Of a DNA stretch of 39,524 bases, positions 1 through 9,275 are shown piece by piece. The stretch is from Neobacillus soli NBRC 102451 (lineage in GTDB: Bacteria > Bacillota > Bacilli > Bacillales > Cytobacillaceae): assembly GCF_001591665.1 (NCBI RefSeq), contig NZ_BCVI01000002.1, positions 1 through 39,524 on the forward strand, read 5' to 3'. The first letter of the stretch is position 1. Each line of letters begins with the position of its first letter. The notes under the pieces were generated by a model. That model ran no database searches and was not told where the DNA came from. It was given only the letters and a program-made list of their open reading frames with translations. The translations under genes were made by a program, and so were the position numbers.

Positions 1-6
1 CTTATG

Positions 7-147
7 TTAACTTTCTTTTTCCTTTTCGAATTCCATTAGTTTTTGAATGAGAATATGTTGAGGCATATGCATAAGCTGTTCTAGTGGAACATTTAATTTT
101 TGTGAAAGTTTAAGGGCAGTTTCTGGTGATAATTGTAAAGGTTTCAT
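7..147 (-). CDS. yycC: YycC-like small protein, 46 aa
   Basis: This is a 46-codon gene on the minus strand with an ATG start and a strong GGAGG Shine-Dalgarno 9 nt upstream (151-160 read in reverse). The product begins MKPLQLSPETALKLSQ and continues with PLEQLMHMPQHIL, then ends in a charged EFEKEKES tail. From memory the pattern fits the YycC-like family of uncharacterised Bacillus proteins of about 50 residues. No signal peptide or membrane segment is seen, and the protein is probably a small helical cytosolic one. It is divergent from the glycerophosphodiesterase gene, and the two starts are only 37 bp apart, so each gene's ribosome binding site and promoter must overlap the other gene's leader. 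The family assignment is a recollection, but the ORF itself is well supported by its RBS and composition. Confidence 0.75.
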   Translation of the reverse strand: MKPLQLSPETALKLSQKLNVPLEQLMHMPQHILIQKLMEFEKEKES

Positions 148-184
148 TTGAAATTCCTCCATTTTAAAGTTGGGAAGTGAAAAA

Positions 185-913
185 ATGACTCAGATTTTTG
201 CACACCGCGGCTATTCCGCCTCTTTTGCCGAAAATACGATGGGATCCTTTGTTGGAGCTGGAAAGGCTGGAGCAGACGGATTAGAACTCGATGTTCAATT
301 AACAAAAGACGGTGAATTAGTTGTTATCCACGATGAAAAAGTCGATCGAACTACGAGTGGAACCGGGTTTGTCAAAGATTTTTTATATAAAGAGCTTAGA
401 AAACTGAACGCCAACAAAAAGGGCCTCAAAAAGGAGCCGATTCCGGCTTTAGCAGAGGTATTTGAATGGCTTAAAACAAATAAGTTAATGTGTAATATTG
501 AACTGAAGAATGGATTAATTCCTTATGAAGGAATGGAAGATAAGGTCATTCAACTAGTACAAAAACATGGTTTGATGGATAGAATTATTATTTCTTCTTT
601 TAATCACTATAGTATTGTTTATTGCTACCGGATCGCACCAGAAATTGAAACGGCGCCTCTTTTTATTGAAGGAATTTATATGCCATGGATTTATTCACAA
701 TCGATTAAAGCAAAAGGGATCCACCCCAAACATTCCGCCGTATCTGATAAAATTATCAAAAATACAATGGAAAATGGGATTGCTGTTCGACCGTATACTG
801 TAAACAAGGATGAAGACATGCTGCGGTTATTTAACATAAATTGCACAGCATTAATCACAGATGATCCTGTTAAGGCCTTGAGACTAAGAAAGCAATTTGA
901 AAAGAGACCATAG
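185..913 (+). CDS. yqiK: glycerophosphodiester phosphodiesterase (GlpQ/UgpQ family)
   Basis: The product hydrolyses glycerophosphodiesters, from phospholipid or teichoic acid turnover, to glycerol 3-phosphate and an alcohol. Its 242 residues carry the GDPD signature: H7-R8-G at the N-terminus, ENT at about 16-18, E34-x-D36 as metal ligands, H49 in VVIHDEKVDRTT, and NIELK further on. No signal peptide is visible, so it should be cytosolic. The ATG at 185 was chosen over the in-frame TTG at 170, because GGGAAG lies 7 nt upstream of 185 while 170 has no ribosome site. B. subtilis YqiK, in the same neighbourhood, is the likely ortholog. A terminator hairpin overlaps the stop codon. Confidence 0.93.
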   Translation: MTQIFAHRGYSASFAENTMGSFVGAGKAGADGLELDVQLTKDGELVVIHDEKVDRTTSGTGFVKDFLYKELRKLNANKKGLKKEPIPALAEVFEWLKTNKLMCNIELKNGLIPYEGMEDKVIQLVQKHGLMDRIIISSFNHYSIVYCYRIAPEIETAPLFIEGIYMPWIYSQSIKAKGIHPKHSAVSDKIIKNTMENGIAVRPYTVNKDEDMLRLFNINCTALITDDPVKALRLRKQFEKRP

Positions 914-927
914 CGGCCTCTTTTTTC
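901..927 (+). terminator. Rho-independent terminator of yqiK
   Basis: AAAGAG at 901-906 pairs with CTCTTT at 918-923, with an inner CC/GG pair and a loop containing the TAG stop codon, followed by a run of T. The reverse orientation is also plausible for the convergent yqzF gene. Confidence 0.75.
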
Positions 928-1161
928 TTATCTTTTAAACCTATTTTGAACTTTACTTCTTTTTCGATCCCGGTGAAGGATAAAACCAGCAACAAATCCA
1001 AGTCCACCAACAAACAGGAGCAATCCTACAAGAAATTGAAGCCATAAATAAGGGAATGGCGATTGATAAATCCCGAAGGTCATATCACGCATTAACTTAA
1101 TTCCGAAAGCAGCCAAGGCGCCTGGAATCACTACTATGATGAGGGCAATAATCCGCTTCAT
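928..1161 (-). CDS. yqzF: DUF2627 membrane protein YqzF
   Basis: This 77-residue protein has two hydrophobic segments, about 4-20 and 37-62, separated by the short polar stretch KLMRDMTFGIYQSPFPY, and a strongly basic tail (HRDRKRSKVQNRFKR). The GIKLMRD motif and length match the DUF2627 family, which in Bacillus lies beside bkdR. The function is unknown. The positive tail suggests a cytosolic C-terminus. The gene faces yqiK convergently and is divergent from bkdR across 187 bp. Confidence 0.85.
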   Translation of the reverse strand: MKRIIALIIVVIPGALAAFGIKLMRDMTFGIYQSPFPYLWLQFLVGLLLFVGGLGFVAGFILHRDRKRSKVQNRFKR

Positions 1162-1201
1162 AAATAAATCCTTCCAATTTCTAAATTTTAATCTAATGGC
1201 A

Positions 1202-1256
1202 ATTATATCTCAATTATATCTCATGAAAATAGTAGTACATAGAATAAATTTGTCAA
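1202..1256 (-). promoter_or_regulatory. candidate yqzF promoter region with duplicated -10 box
   Basis: Read on the minus strand, TTGACA (1251-1256) is followed by two copies of TATAAT (1213-1218 and 1202-1207) that lie in a tandem 11-bp duplication. The distance from TTGACA to either TATAAT is too long for one classical promoter, so the boxes may belong to different promoters. This is inference from motif matching only. Confidence 0.4.
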
Positions 1257-1348
1257 GAACGATGTTTGGTTATAAAATAGGTATTGAAAAATATTGCATA
1301 TTATCCCTGGTTTAGAATGAAAAAAATTTCTTTAAAGGGGCGGAAAAA

Positions 1349-3421
1349 GTGCAAAACGTTATGATTGTAGGTGCCGGTAAAGGCGGAACAGCGATTTTGA
1401 AAATATTAACAGAATCTGAAGTGTTAAAAGTTCATGCTGTTATTGATCGAAACTTAGATGCCCCAGGTATTTTAATAGCTCAGGAAGAAGGGATTAAAAC
1501 AGGAACTAGCTGGCTGCCTTTTCTAAAGGAAAACATCGATATTATTATCGAAGTAACAGGGAATGAAAATGTTTTTCAAGAATTACGAAATAGCAAAAAG
1601 AAAAAAACCGTGTTGATTCCTGGAAGTGTCGCCTTTCTGGTTTCTAAGTTAATGGAAGAAAAAGAAGAACTAATCGTTAAACATCAAAATGAATCCTATC
1701 AGCAGGAACTTATCTTTGACGCAGCAAATGACGGAATGGTTGTGATTGATAATCAGGGCAAAGTCATTTTGTTCAATAAACGGGCGCAGGATATAATGGG
1801 TGTCAGGAAAGAACAAGCAATTGGAAAATTTGTCATGGAGGTTATTCCAACCACTAGACTTCCACACATTCTGAAGTCAAGGAGAATTGAAGCAAATCAA
1901 GAAATGGTTTTAAGTAATGATAGAAAAATCATAACGACCCGTATTCCGATTATTGAAGAGAATGGGACCATAATTGGTGCGTTTGCTGTTTTTAAAGATA
2001 TTACTGAAGTAGTTAACCTTGCTGAGGAGCTTACAGATTTAAGGGAAATTCAAACGATGCTGCAAGCGATTATCCATTCCAGTGATGATGCAATTTCTGT
2101 TGTCGATGAGAATGGCCGGGGAATTCTTATTAATCCCGCATATTCCCGTATTACCGGTCTTACACAAGAACAGGTTATTGGCCAGCCCGCAACAGCAGAT
2201 ATTTCTGAAGGTGAAAGTATGCACATGAAAGTGCTGCAAACTAGAAGAGCCGTTCGCGGAGTACCGATGCGGGTGGGACCGAATAAACGGGAAGTCATTG
2301 TCAATGTGGCGCCGATTATCGTGAAAGGGAAATTAAAGGGTAGTGTTGGGGTTGTTCATGATGTGTCAGAAATTAAATCATTAAATCGGGAATTGAACCG
2401 TGCTAGGCAACTCATTCGAAAGCTTGAAGCAAAATACACGTTTGAGGACATCATCGGTCAATCTGATGAAATGATGCTTGCGATTGATCAGGCAAAGCTG
2501 GGTGCAAAAACACCTGCAACCGTCCTCCTTCGTGGTGAATCAGGGACAGGGAAGGAATTATTTGCCCATGCGATACATAATGCAAGCGACCGGAAATATA
2601 ACAAATTTATCCGTGTCAATTGTGCAGCAATTTCCGAAACATTGTTAGAAAGCGAATTATTTGGCTACGAAGAAGGTGCTTTTTCTGGTGCAATAAGAGG
2701 CGGAAAAATTGGTCTTTTCGAGGAAGCAAATAACGGGAGCATTTTCCTTGATGAAATTGGTGAACTTTCAGTGAACACCCAGGCCAAGTTGCTGAGGGTA
2801 CTGCAGGAGAAGGAGATCATGCGTGTAGGCGGGACAAAGCCAGTTATTATTAATGTTAGAATCATTGCTGCAACCAATGTCAATTTAGAAAAGGGTATTG
2901 CTAAGAACTCCTTTAGGGAAGACTTATATTATCGTTTAAATCGTATGCCAATCCAAATCCCGCCACTCCGAAATCGGAAAGAAGAAATTCCTCCGTTATG
3001 TGAGCGGATCATACAAAAAATAAGCCGTGATTATGGACGAAATGTAGAAGGTATCACAAAAGCTGCCTTACTGCAGTTAATGGGATATGACTGGCCGGGG
3101 AACGTGCGTGAATTAGAAAATATTCTAGGCAGGGCTATCATTTTCATGAATTATTATGAGACCTTCATTGATGTTCATCATTTACCTGAATTGAAAAATA
3201 AAAAAATAGGAACGGAACCCGCTTTATATAGCAACGATTCATTTGGGTTAGACCGCACTTTATCAGAGATGATGGATGAATATGAGGGGAAGATTATTCA
3301 ACAGACGCTATTTCGCTTAAATGGTAACAAGACAATGACGGCTAAAGCACTAGGTTTGTCAGTTAGGAATTTATATTACAAGCTTGAAAAATATAATCTT
3401 GAAAAAAATAGCATGCAATAA
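1349..3421 (+). CDS. bkdR: sigma-54-dependent activator BkdR
   Basis: This 690-residue enhancer-binding protein activates the adjacent branched-chain keto acid operon with SigL (sigma-54). Residues 1-105 form a Rossmann-like domain starting [17 protein letters not shown] (GxGxxG). PAS domains lie at about 118-225 and 238-345. The AAA+ domain spans about 366-600 with Walker A GESGTGKE (396-403), the sigma-54-contacting loop GAFSGA (443-448) and Walker B SIFLDE. A Fis-type helix-turn-helix is at about 645-688 ([20 protein letters not shown]). The GTG start has AAAGGGG 8 nt upstream. Serine replaces the usual threonine of GAFTGA, which is a known tolerated variation. The likely ligand is unknown; PAS and Rossmann domains suggest redox, nucleotide or metabolite sensing. 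Confidence 0.95.
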   Translation: MQNVMIVGAGKGGTAILKILTESEVLKVHAVIDRNLDAPGILIAQEEGIKTGTSWLPFLKENIDIIIEVTGNENVFQELRNSKKKKTVLIPGSVAFLVSKLMEEKEELIVKHQNESYQQELIFDAANDGMVVIDNQGKVILFNKRAQDIMGVRKEQAIGKFVMEVIPTTRLPHILKSRRIEANQEMVLSNDRKIITTRIPIIEENGTIIGAFAVFKDITEVVNLAEELTDLREIQTMLQAIIHSSDDAISVVDENGRGILINPAYSRITGLTQEQVIGQPATADISEGESMHMKVLQTRRAVRGVPMRVGPNKREVIVNVAPIIVKGKLKGSVGVVHDVSEIKSLNRELNRARQLIRKLEAKYTFEDIIGQSDEMMLAIDQAKLGAKTPATVLLRGESGTGKELFAHAIHNASDRKYNKFIRVNCAAISETLLESELFGYEEGAFSGAIRGGKIGLFEEANNGSIFLDEIGELSVNTQAKLLRVLQEKEIMRVGGTKPVIINVRIIAATNVNLEKGIAKNSFREDLYYRLNRMPIQIPPLRNRKEEIPPLCERIIQKISRDYGRNVEGITKAALLQLMGYDWPGNVRELENILGRAIIFMNYYETFIDVHHLPELKNKKIGTEPALYSNDSFGLDRTLSEMMDEYEGKIIQQTLFRLNGNKTMTAKALGLSVRNLYYKLEKYNLEKNSMQ

Positions 3422-3447
3422 ATTTCACAGTATGAAGAAAATTGCAT
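3413..3447 (+). promoter_or_regulatory. candidate BkdR upstream activating site
   Basis: A perfect 7-bp inverted repeat, ATGCAAT (3413-3419) and ATTGCAT (3441-3447), has partly symmetric inner bases TTC/GAA. Its centre lies about 60 bp upstream of the -24 element, a usual distance for a sigma-54 activator site. The first arm overlaps the bkdR stop codon. Assignment to BkdR is inference. Confidence 0.4.
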
Positions 3448-3488
3448 TTAAAAAAGAGTGTTATAAAGCGTTTTCATGGGTAGAGATT

Positions 3489-3505
3489 TGGCACAATACT
3501 TGCAT
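3489..3505 (+). promoter_or_regulatory. sigma-54 (-24/-12) promoter of the bkd operon
   Basis: TGGCAC at 3489-3494, five bases, then TTGCAT at 3500-3505 is a near-perfect match to the sigma-54 consensus (TGGCAC-N5-TTGCW). It lies between the activator gene bkdR and ptb. No competing sigma-A promoter is obvious, so the operon should depend on SigL and BkdR. Confidence 0.93.
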
Positions 3506-3552
3506 ATTACTTTAGTGATGTTGTAGTAATAGGAGGAAGGGTTGATGACAAC

Positions 3553-4458
3553 TTGTTGCTTGAATCACTGATTGAAAAAGCAACCCAAGTAACCACAAAT
3601 ACCGTAGCAGTTGCTGCGGCGGAGGATTTTGAGGTTATTGAAGCGGTATTGGACGCTTCGGACCGGAATCTTGCTGATTTTATCCTGTTTGGTGATAAAG
3701 AAAAGATTAATACTATGATTGGAATGAAAAACCGCCCAACGTCGGGCAATAGGCAGCTGAGAATTGTTCATGCCAATTCTAACGAAAATGCCGCTGAATT
3801 AGCTGTAAAGGCTGTTTTTAACAAACAAGCAAATGTTTTGATGAAAGGTAATATTCCAACAAATATTATTCTAAAAGCTGTCTTGAATAAGGAATATGGA
3901 CTTAGAACAGGAAATGTTTTATCACATATTGCTGTGTTTGAAGTTCCAGGTTTTAACCGTTTTACGATTGTAACGGATGCAGCTATGAATATTGCTCCTG
4001 ATTTGGAACATAAAGCACAAATCATTAAAAATGCAGCTTCCATTGCAAGGTCGATTGGGATTGACATGCCTAAAGTGGCCCCGATTGCTGCCGTCGAAGT
4101 AGTGAATCCTGTTATGCAGGCTACCATGGATGCAGCTGCTTTAACCGTGATGAATAAGCGAGGACAAATATCCGGTTGTATCGTTGATGGCCCGCTTGGC
4201 TTAGATAATGCCGTTTCGGTGCTTGCTGCAGAACACAAAGGAATTACCAGCGATGTGGCCGGAAAAGCCGATATTTTATTGGTTCCGACAATTGAGGTTG
4301 GAAATGTATTATATAAATCATTAATTTACTTTGCGAAAGCCAAGGTTGGTGCAGTGATTGCCGGAGCTAAAGTTCCGATTGTACTAACTTCAAGGGCAGA
4401 TTCCGCAGAAAGTAAACTTTATTCTCTCGCACTGGCGTTATGCTGTGCTGCTAAATAG
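3553..4458 (+). CDS. ptb: phosphate butyryltransferase
   Basis: The enzyme converts butyryl-, isobutyryl-, isovaleryl- or 2-methylbutyryl-CoA plus phosphate to the acyl phosphate and CoA, the step before butyrate kinase. Its 301 residues are the usual family length and run colinearly with the phosphotransacetylase/butyryltransferase fold, including [21 protein letters not shown] and the C-terminal [18 protein letters not shown]. It is the first gene of the sigma-54 operon. The start is uncertain. The only in-frame starts are TTG 3553 and TTG 3556, whereas the strong AGGAGG (3531-3536) is ideally placed for the ATG at 3545, which is in another frame and stops after eight codons. This may be coupling through a mini-ORF or a one-base indel. 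Confidence 0.92.
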   Translation: MLLESLIEKATQVTTNTVAVAAAEDFEVIEAVLDASDRNLADFILFGDKEKINTMIGMKNRPTSGNRQLRIVHANSNENAAELAVKAVFNKQANVLMKGNIPTNIILKAVLNKEYGLRTGNVLSHIAVFEVPGFNRFTIVTDAAMNIAPDLEHKAQIIKNAASIARSIGIDMPKVAPIAAVEVVNPVMQATMDAAALTVMNKRGQISGCIVDGPLGLDNAVSVLAAEHKGITSDVAGKADILLVPTIEVGNVLYKSLIYFAKAKVGAVIAGAKVPIVLTSRADSAESKLYSLALALCCAAK

Positions 4459-4487
4459 ATTTTTATAACTCGAGGAGGAATAGAAAC

Positions 4488-5591
4488 ATGGAAATTTTCA
4501 AGTATTTAGAGAAGTATGATTATGAGCAAGTGGTATTCTGCCAGGATAAACAATCAGGTTTAAAAGCAATTATTGCTATTCATGATACGACACTTGGACC
4601 TGCTTTAGGTGGTACCCGGATGTGGACATATGCTTCAGAGGAAGCAGCAATTGAAGATGCCCTTCGTTTGGCTAAAGGAATGACATATAAGAATGCAGCA
4701 GCTGGTTTAAATCTAGGCGGCGGGAAAACAGTTATCATTGGTGATCCGCGAAAAGATAAGAATGAGGCAATGTTCCGTGCTTTTGGCCGTTACATCCAAG
4801 GGCTAAATGGCAGATATATAACAGCAGAAGATGTGGGTACAACAGTTGCTGACATGGATTTAATTCACGAAGAGACAGATTACGTGACTGGAATTTCTCC
4901 TGCATTTGGATCATCAGGGAATCCTTCTCCAGTAACAGCTTACGGTGTGTACAGGGGCATGAAGGCTGCAGCGAAAGAGGCCTTTGGATCCGATTCACTT
5001 GAAGGAAGGGTAGTCGCTATTCAGGGCGTTGGAAATGTTGCCTATACTCTTTGTGAATATTTGCATAAGGAAGGCGCGCAGCTGATTGTAACTGATATTA
5101 ATAAAGAGGCTGTTAATCGTGCGGTAGAAGCATTTGGCGCTCGTGCTGTAGACCCTGATGAAATCTATGGTGTGGAATGTGACATCTATGCTCCATGTGC
5201 TCTTGGAGCAACCATCAATGACGATACCATTCCACAGCTTAAAGCTAGAGTTATTGCAGGTTCTGCGAACAATCAATTAAAAGATACGCGTCATGGGGAT
5301 ACCATCCATGAAATGGGTATTGTCTATGCTCCGGATTATGTGATTAATGCTGGCGGCGTAATCAATGTTGCCGATGAACTTTATGGATACAACCAAGAAC
5401 GGGCAATGAAAAAGGTTGAACAACTTTATGCAACAATTGAAAAAGTAATCGAAATTTCCAAGCGTGATGGCATTCCAACATACGTAGCAGCAGATCGTAT
5501 GGCAGAGGAGAGAATTGATAGAATTCGTAATTCAAGAAGCCAATTCTTACAAAATGGCCACCATATTCTTAGTCACCGGATTTCAAGATAG
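4488..5591 (+). CDS. bcd: leucine (branched-chain amino acid) dehydrogenase
   Basis: The product reversibly deaminates leucine, isoleucine and valine with NAD+ to the 2-oxo acids that feed the downstream keto acid dehydrogenase. At 367 residues it is typical of the Glu/Leu/Phe/Val dehydrogenase family. Catalytic Lys80 is in LNLGGGK, the substrate loop GGTRMW is at 41-46, and the NAD-binding GVGNVAYTL follows at about 180. The ATG has a clear GAGGAGG 8-9 nt upstream. It follows ptb after 29 bp in the same operon and is followed by a hairpin before buk. Confidence 0.97.
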   Translation: MEIFKYLEKYDYEQVVFCQDKQSGLKAIIAIHDTTLGPALGGTRMWTYASEEAAIEDALRLAKGMTYKNAAAGLNLGGGKTVIIGDPRKDKNEAMFRAFGRYIQGLNGRYITAEDVGTTVADMDLIHEETDYVTGISPAFGSSGNPSPVTAYGVYRGMKAAAKEAFGSDSLEGRVVAIQGVGNVAYTLCEYLHKEGAQLIVTDINKEAVNRAVEAFGARAVDPDEIYGVECDIYAPCALGATINDDTIPQLKARVIAGSANNQLKDTRHGDTIHEMGIVYAPDYVINAGGVINVADELYGYNQERAMKKVEQLYATIEKVIEISKRDGIPTYVAADRMAEERIDRIRNSRSQFLQNGHHILSHRISR

Positions 5592-5609
5592 GGAAGATTT
5601 TTAAATCAC

Positions 5610-5644
5610 GGCAGGGCGCTGAATGAAGATTCAGCGTGTTTGCC
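5610..5644 (+). other. intercistronic hairpin bcd-buk
   Basis: CGCTGAA (5617-5623) and TTCAGCG (5630-5636) form a perfect stem with a 6-nt loop; an outer GGCA/TGCC pairing can extend it. There is no proper U-run, so it is more likely an mRNA-stability or partial-attenuation element inside the operon than a full terminator. Confidence 0.5.
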
Positions 5645-5682
5645 TTTAATTAGATGTTTTTGTTTATTGGAGGTCAAATACG

Positions 5683-6786
5683 TTGCAAGATAAAGAATAT
5701 CGGATTCTCATCATCAACCCGGGCTCAACATCCACCAAGATTGGAGTCTTCGATAATGATATTTCCATACTTGAAAAAAACATTCGCCATGATGCAGAGG
5801 AAGTAAATGCTTTTCCCAGTATCATTGATCAATATGAATTTAGGAAGAAAACGATTTTGGAAACACTGGATAATGAAGGAATTAATATTTCCAAATTTTC
5901 TGCTGTATGCGGCCGTGGAGGACTCCTGCACCCCATTCAGGGTGGAACATATGCGGTTAACGAGCCGATGCTAAAAGATTTACGGTCAAGTAATTTTGGG
6001 CAGCACGCATCCAATCTTGGCGGCATCATCGCCTGTGAAATCGCTTCAGGACTTAATATTCCTTCTTTTATTGTTGATCCCGTTGTCGTTGATGAGCTTG
6101 AACCAATTGCAAGAATTTCCGGATTTTCCTTAATTGAAAGAAAGAGTATCTTTCATGCGTTAAATCAAAAAGCCGTAGCTAGAAGAGTGGCAAAGGAATT
6201 AGGGAAAAAATACAACGACTTAAATCTAATTGTTACTCATATGGGCGGTGGAATTACCGTTGGTGTCCATAAACAAGGGAAGGTCGTCGATGTAAACAAT
6301 GGTCTCCATGGTGATGGGCCATTCAGCCCGGAACGTGCTGGAACGGTTCCTGCGGGTGATTTAATTTCACTTTGTTATTCAGGTGAATACTTTCGGGAAG
6401 AAATCATGAAGAAGCTTGTCGGTCAAGGAGGCCTAGTTGGTTACCTTGGAACCAATGATGCGGTTCAGGTGGAACAAAGAATTGAGGCAGGGGATTCAGA
6501 AGCAAAACTTGTTTATGATGCGATGGCCTATCAAGTGGCAAAAGAAATTGGGTCCGCGAGTGCTGTCCTTTCAGGTAAAGTGGATGCCATCATATTGACC
6601 GGTGGATTGGCCTATGGTAAAGGCTTTGTGAAATCAATTACTGATAGGGTCAATTGGATAGCCGATGTAATTGTCCAGCCTGGTGAAAACGAACTTCAGG
6701 CGCTGGCAGAGGGGGCCCTTCGTGTTTTACGGGGTGATGAGGAAGTAAAGGTGTATCCAGGGAATTTTGAGACGGCAAAAATTTAA
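5683..6786 (+). CDS. buk: butyrate kinase
   Basis: The enzyme converts butyryl phosphate or branched acyl phosphates plus ADP to the acid and ATP, completing the Ptb-Buk energy-conserving branch. The 367-residue product belongs to the acetokinase/ASKHA superfamily: [14 protein letters not shown] at the N-terminus is the first phosphate-binding motif, [12 protein letters not shown] the second, and [10 protein letters not shown] the adenosine motif. It starts with TTG, with TGGAGG 9 nt upstream. Its stop codon lies 23 bp before the lpdV start, in the same operon. Confidence 0.96.
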   Translation: MQDKEYRILIINPGSTSTKIGVFDNDISILEKNIRHDAEEVNAFPSIIDQYEFRKKTILETLDNEGINISKFSAVCGRGGLLHPIQGGTYAVNEPMLKDLRSSNFGQHASNLGGIIACEIASGLNIPSFIVDPVVVDELEPIARISGFSLIERKSIFHALNQKAVARRVAKELGKKYNDLNLIVTHMGGGITVGVHKQGKVVDVNNGLHGDGPFSPERAGTVPAGDLISLCYSGEYFREEIMKKLVGQGGLVGYLGTNDAVQVEQRIEAGDSEAKLVYDAMAYQVAKEIGSASAVLSGKVDAIILTGGLAYGKGFVKSITDRVNWIADVIVQPGENELQALAEGALRVLRGDEEVKVYPGNFETAKI

Positions 6787-6808
6787 GGAACACGGGGAGG
6801 AAATTTCA

Positions 6809-8230
6809 GTGGCACTAGAATATGATTTAGTTATTCTTGGCGGAGGAACCGGCGGCTATGTGGCGGCCATTCGCGCCTCACAGCTTGGCTTAAAAACAGC
6901 CATCGTTGAAAAAGGAAAACTTGGTGGAACATGCCTGCATCAGGGCTGTATCCCTAGTAAGGCTCTGCTAAGAAGTGCAGAGGTTTATGCAACAACCAAA
7001 CACAGTGAAGACTTTGGGATCATCACTAGTGATGTGTCAGTCGATTTTGGTAAGGTTCAGGCAAGAAAAAATAAAATTATTGACCAACTTCATAAAGGCG
7101 TCGAGCATTTAATGAAACAAGGTAAAATTGACGTCTATGAGGGGTTAGGCCGAATCTTGGGACCATCCATTTTTTCGCCAATGCCGGGGACGATTTCAGT
7201 TGAAATGAACAATGGCTCTGAAAACGAAATGCTTCTTCCAAAAAATGTAATAGTGGCTACGGGCTCAAGACCAAGAACACTTCCTGACCTTGAGATTGAC
7301 GGGGAATTTGTTATGTCTTCCGATGAAGCCTTACAGCTTGAAACGCTGCCTGGTTCAATTATCATTGTCGGCGGGGGTGTAATTGGAATAGAATGGGCAT
7401 CGATGCTGTCTGATTTCGGGGTAGAGGTAACGGTGATCGAGTATGCGGACCGTATCATTCCTACAGAGGATAAGGAAATTTCAAAGGAAATGCAGCGCTT
7501 AATGAAGAAAAAGGGAATTAAGCTCGTAACAAGTGCAAAAGTGCTTCCGGAAACGCTAGTTAAGGACAATGGGGTTACTATTTCTGCTGAAGTTAAAGGC
7601 ACACTTAAAGAATTTAAAGCTGAAAAACTTCTTGTTTCGGTTGGACGTCAAGCGAATGTAGAAGGAATTGGGCTTGATAATACCGAAATACAAGTAGAAA
7701 AAGGTTTTATTGTAACAAATGAATTTTTCCAAACCAAGGAATCCCATATTTACGCGATTGGCGATGTGATTGGCGGATTACAATTGGCCCATGTTGCCTC
7801 GCATGAAGGGATTGTTGCTGTGGAGCATATCGCAGGGAAAGATCCTTCACCATTTGATTACAATCTTGTTTCTAGGTGTATTTATAGTAACCCTGAGGTT
7901 TCAAGCGTGGGGATAACAGAAGATCAGGCGAAAGAAAAGGGCCATAAGGTGAAGGTAGGTAAGTTTTCCTTCCGGGCTATTGGGAAGGCACTTGTTTTCG
8001 GAGAATCAGATGGATTCGTGAAAATTATTTCTGATGAAGCGACCAATGATATTCTAGGGGTGCATATGATTGGTCCACACGTAACGGATATGATTACAGA
8101 GGCCGGGCTTGCGATGGTTTTAGATGCGACAGCATGGGAAATTGCGCATACGATTCATCCCCACCCAACCTTATCAGAGGCAATTGGCGAAGCGGCACTT
8201 GCCGTCGATGGGAAAGCGATTCATAATTAA
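6809..8230 (+). CDS. lpdV: dihydrolipoamide dehydrogenase (E3) of the branched-chain complex
   Basis: This FAD enzyme reoxidises dihydrolipoyl groups of BkdB with NAD+. The N-terminal FAD-binding motif GGGTGG is at 11-16, the redox pair C42-x4-C47 (CLHQGC) follows, the NAD motif GGGVIGIE is in the middle, and HPHPTLSE near the end supplies the catalytic His-Glu pair. The start is the GTG at 6809, with GGGGAGG 8 nt upstream, giving 473 residues. An upstream in-frame extension overlapping buk has no ribosome site and is rejected. It is the operon-specific E3, distinct from the pdhD-type copy expected elsewhere. Confidence 0.97.
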   Translation: MALEYDLVILGGGTGGYVAAIRASQLGLKTAIVEKGKLGGTCLHQGCIPSKALLRSAEVYATTKHSEDFGIITSDVSVDFGKVQARKNKIIDQLHKGVEHLMKQGKIDVYEGLGRILGPSIFSPMPGTISVEMNNGSENEMLLPKNVIVATGSRPRTLPDLEIDGEFVMSSDEALQLETLPGSIIIVGGGVIGIEWASMLSDFGVEVTVIEYADRIIPTEDKEISKEMQRLMKKKGIKLVTSAKVLPETLVKDNGVTISAEVKGTLKEFKAEKLLVSVGRQANVEGIGLDNTEIQVEKGFIVTNEFFQTKESHIYAIGDVIGGLQLAHVASHEGIVAVEHIAGKDPSPFDYNLVSRCIYSNPEVSSVGITEDQAKEKGHKVKVGKFSFRAIGKALVFGESDGFVKIISDEATNDILGVHMIGPHVTDMITEAGLAMVLDATAWEIAHTIHPHPTLSEAIGEAALAVDGKAIHN

Positions 8231-8270
8231 GTAAATATTTTAAGCGAACAAAACGGGAGGTAAGAAATAA

Positions 8271-9263
8271 ATGGCTGAAAATCGTCATCATGCATTAGAT
8301 TTAAGTGATGAAAAAGTATTGGAAATGTATGAAACTATGCTATTGGCCCGCCGGATTGATGAGCGGATGTGGCTATTGAACCGGGCAGGTAAAATTCCTT
8401 TCGTTATTTCCTGTCAAGGTCAGGAAGCAGCCCAGGTAGGAGCAGCTTTTGCACTTGATACGGAAAAGGATTATGTGCTTCCATACTACCGTGACATGGG
8501 TGTGGTGTTAACATTTGGAATGACAGCAAAAGAACTAATGCTTTCGGGTTTTGCGAAGGCGGAAGATCCGAATTCGGGCGGGAGGCAAATGCCAGGACAC
8601 TTTGGGCAAAAGAAAAATCGGATTGTGACTGGATCTTCTCCAGTTACAACTCAAGTACCACATGCAGTAGGCATTGCTCTTGCCGGAAAAATGGAAAGAA
8701 AAAACCTTGTTACCTTTGTTACCTTTGGAGAAGGTTCTTCAAACCAAGGTGATTTCCATGAAGGCGCAAACTTTGCCGGTGTACATAAACTTCCTGTGAT
8801 TTTCATGTGTGAAAATAATAAATACGCGATCTCTGTGCCAATTGAAAAACAACTAGCATGTGAAAAGGTATCTGACCGTGCGATTGGTTATGGTATGCCG
8901 GGAGTTACCGTTGATGGAAACGACCCATTGGAAGTATACAAGGCAGTAAAAGAGGCTGCAGCCCGCGGACGCCGCGGCGAAGGTCCTACATTGGTCGAAA
9001 CAGTCTCCTACCGCCTGACACCGCACTCCTCTGATGATGACGACCGTTCTTATCGTGCACCAGATGAAGTGGCGAAAGCGAAAACGCAAGATCCAATCAT
9101 TACCTTCGGTGCCTATCTAAAGGAAACGGGCGTCATGAAGGATGAATTGGAAAAGGAAATTAATGACCGTGTGATGAAGCTGGTGAATGAAGCTACCGAT
9201 TATGCTGAAAATGCTCCGTATGCTGCACCAGAAGAAGCGATGAAATATGTATATGCGGAGTAA
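8271..9263 (+). CDS. bkdAA: branched-chain 2-oxoacid dehydrogenase E1 alpha
   Basis: This thiamine-diphosphate subunit, with BkdAB, decarboxylates 2-oxoisovalerate, 2-oxoisocaproate and 2-oxo-3-methylvalerate and transfers the acyl group to lipoyl-BkdB. At 330 residues it has the family length. TFGEGSSNQGDFHEGANFA is the ThDP/Mg motif (GDG-like start, N-N end in ENNKYAIS), and the phosphorylation-loop-like segment YRLTPHSSDDD is conserved. The ATG has CGGGAGG 10 nt upstream. It lies 12 bp before bkdAB. Confidence 0.97.
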   Translation: MAENRHHALDLSDEKVLEMYETMLLARRIDERMWLLNRAGKIPFVISCQGQEAAQVGAAFALDTEKDYVLPYYRDMGVVLTFGMTAKELMLSGFAKAEDPNSGGRQMPGHFGQKKNRIVTGSSPVTTQVPHAVGIALAGKMERKNLVTFVTFGEGSSNQGDFHEGANFAGVHKLPVIFMCENNKYAISVPIEKQLACEKVSDRAIGYGMPGVTVDGNDPLEVYKAVKEAAARGRRGEGPTLVETVSYRLTPHSSDDDDRSYRAPDEVAKAKTQDPIITFGAYLKETGVMKDELEKEINDRVMKLVNEATDYAENAPYAAPEEAMKYVYAE

Positions 9264-9275
9264 GGGGGATGTAAC

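Noticed and set aside
3463..3476. cre-like (CcpA) site just upstream of the sigma-54 promoter
   Set aside because: AAGCGTTTTCA fits the right part of the consensus but the leading TG is absent, leaving 12 of 14 matches in an AT-rich stretch; too weak to list as a feature.
6767..6808. N-terminal extension of lpdV into buk
   Set aside because: It lacks a ribosome site, whereas GTG 6809 has GGGGAGG 8 nt upstream and gives the family length.
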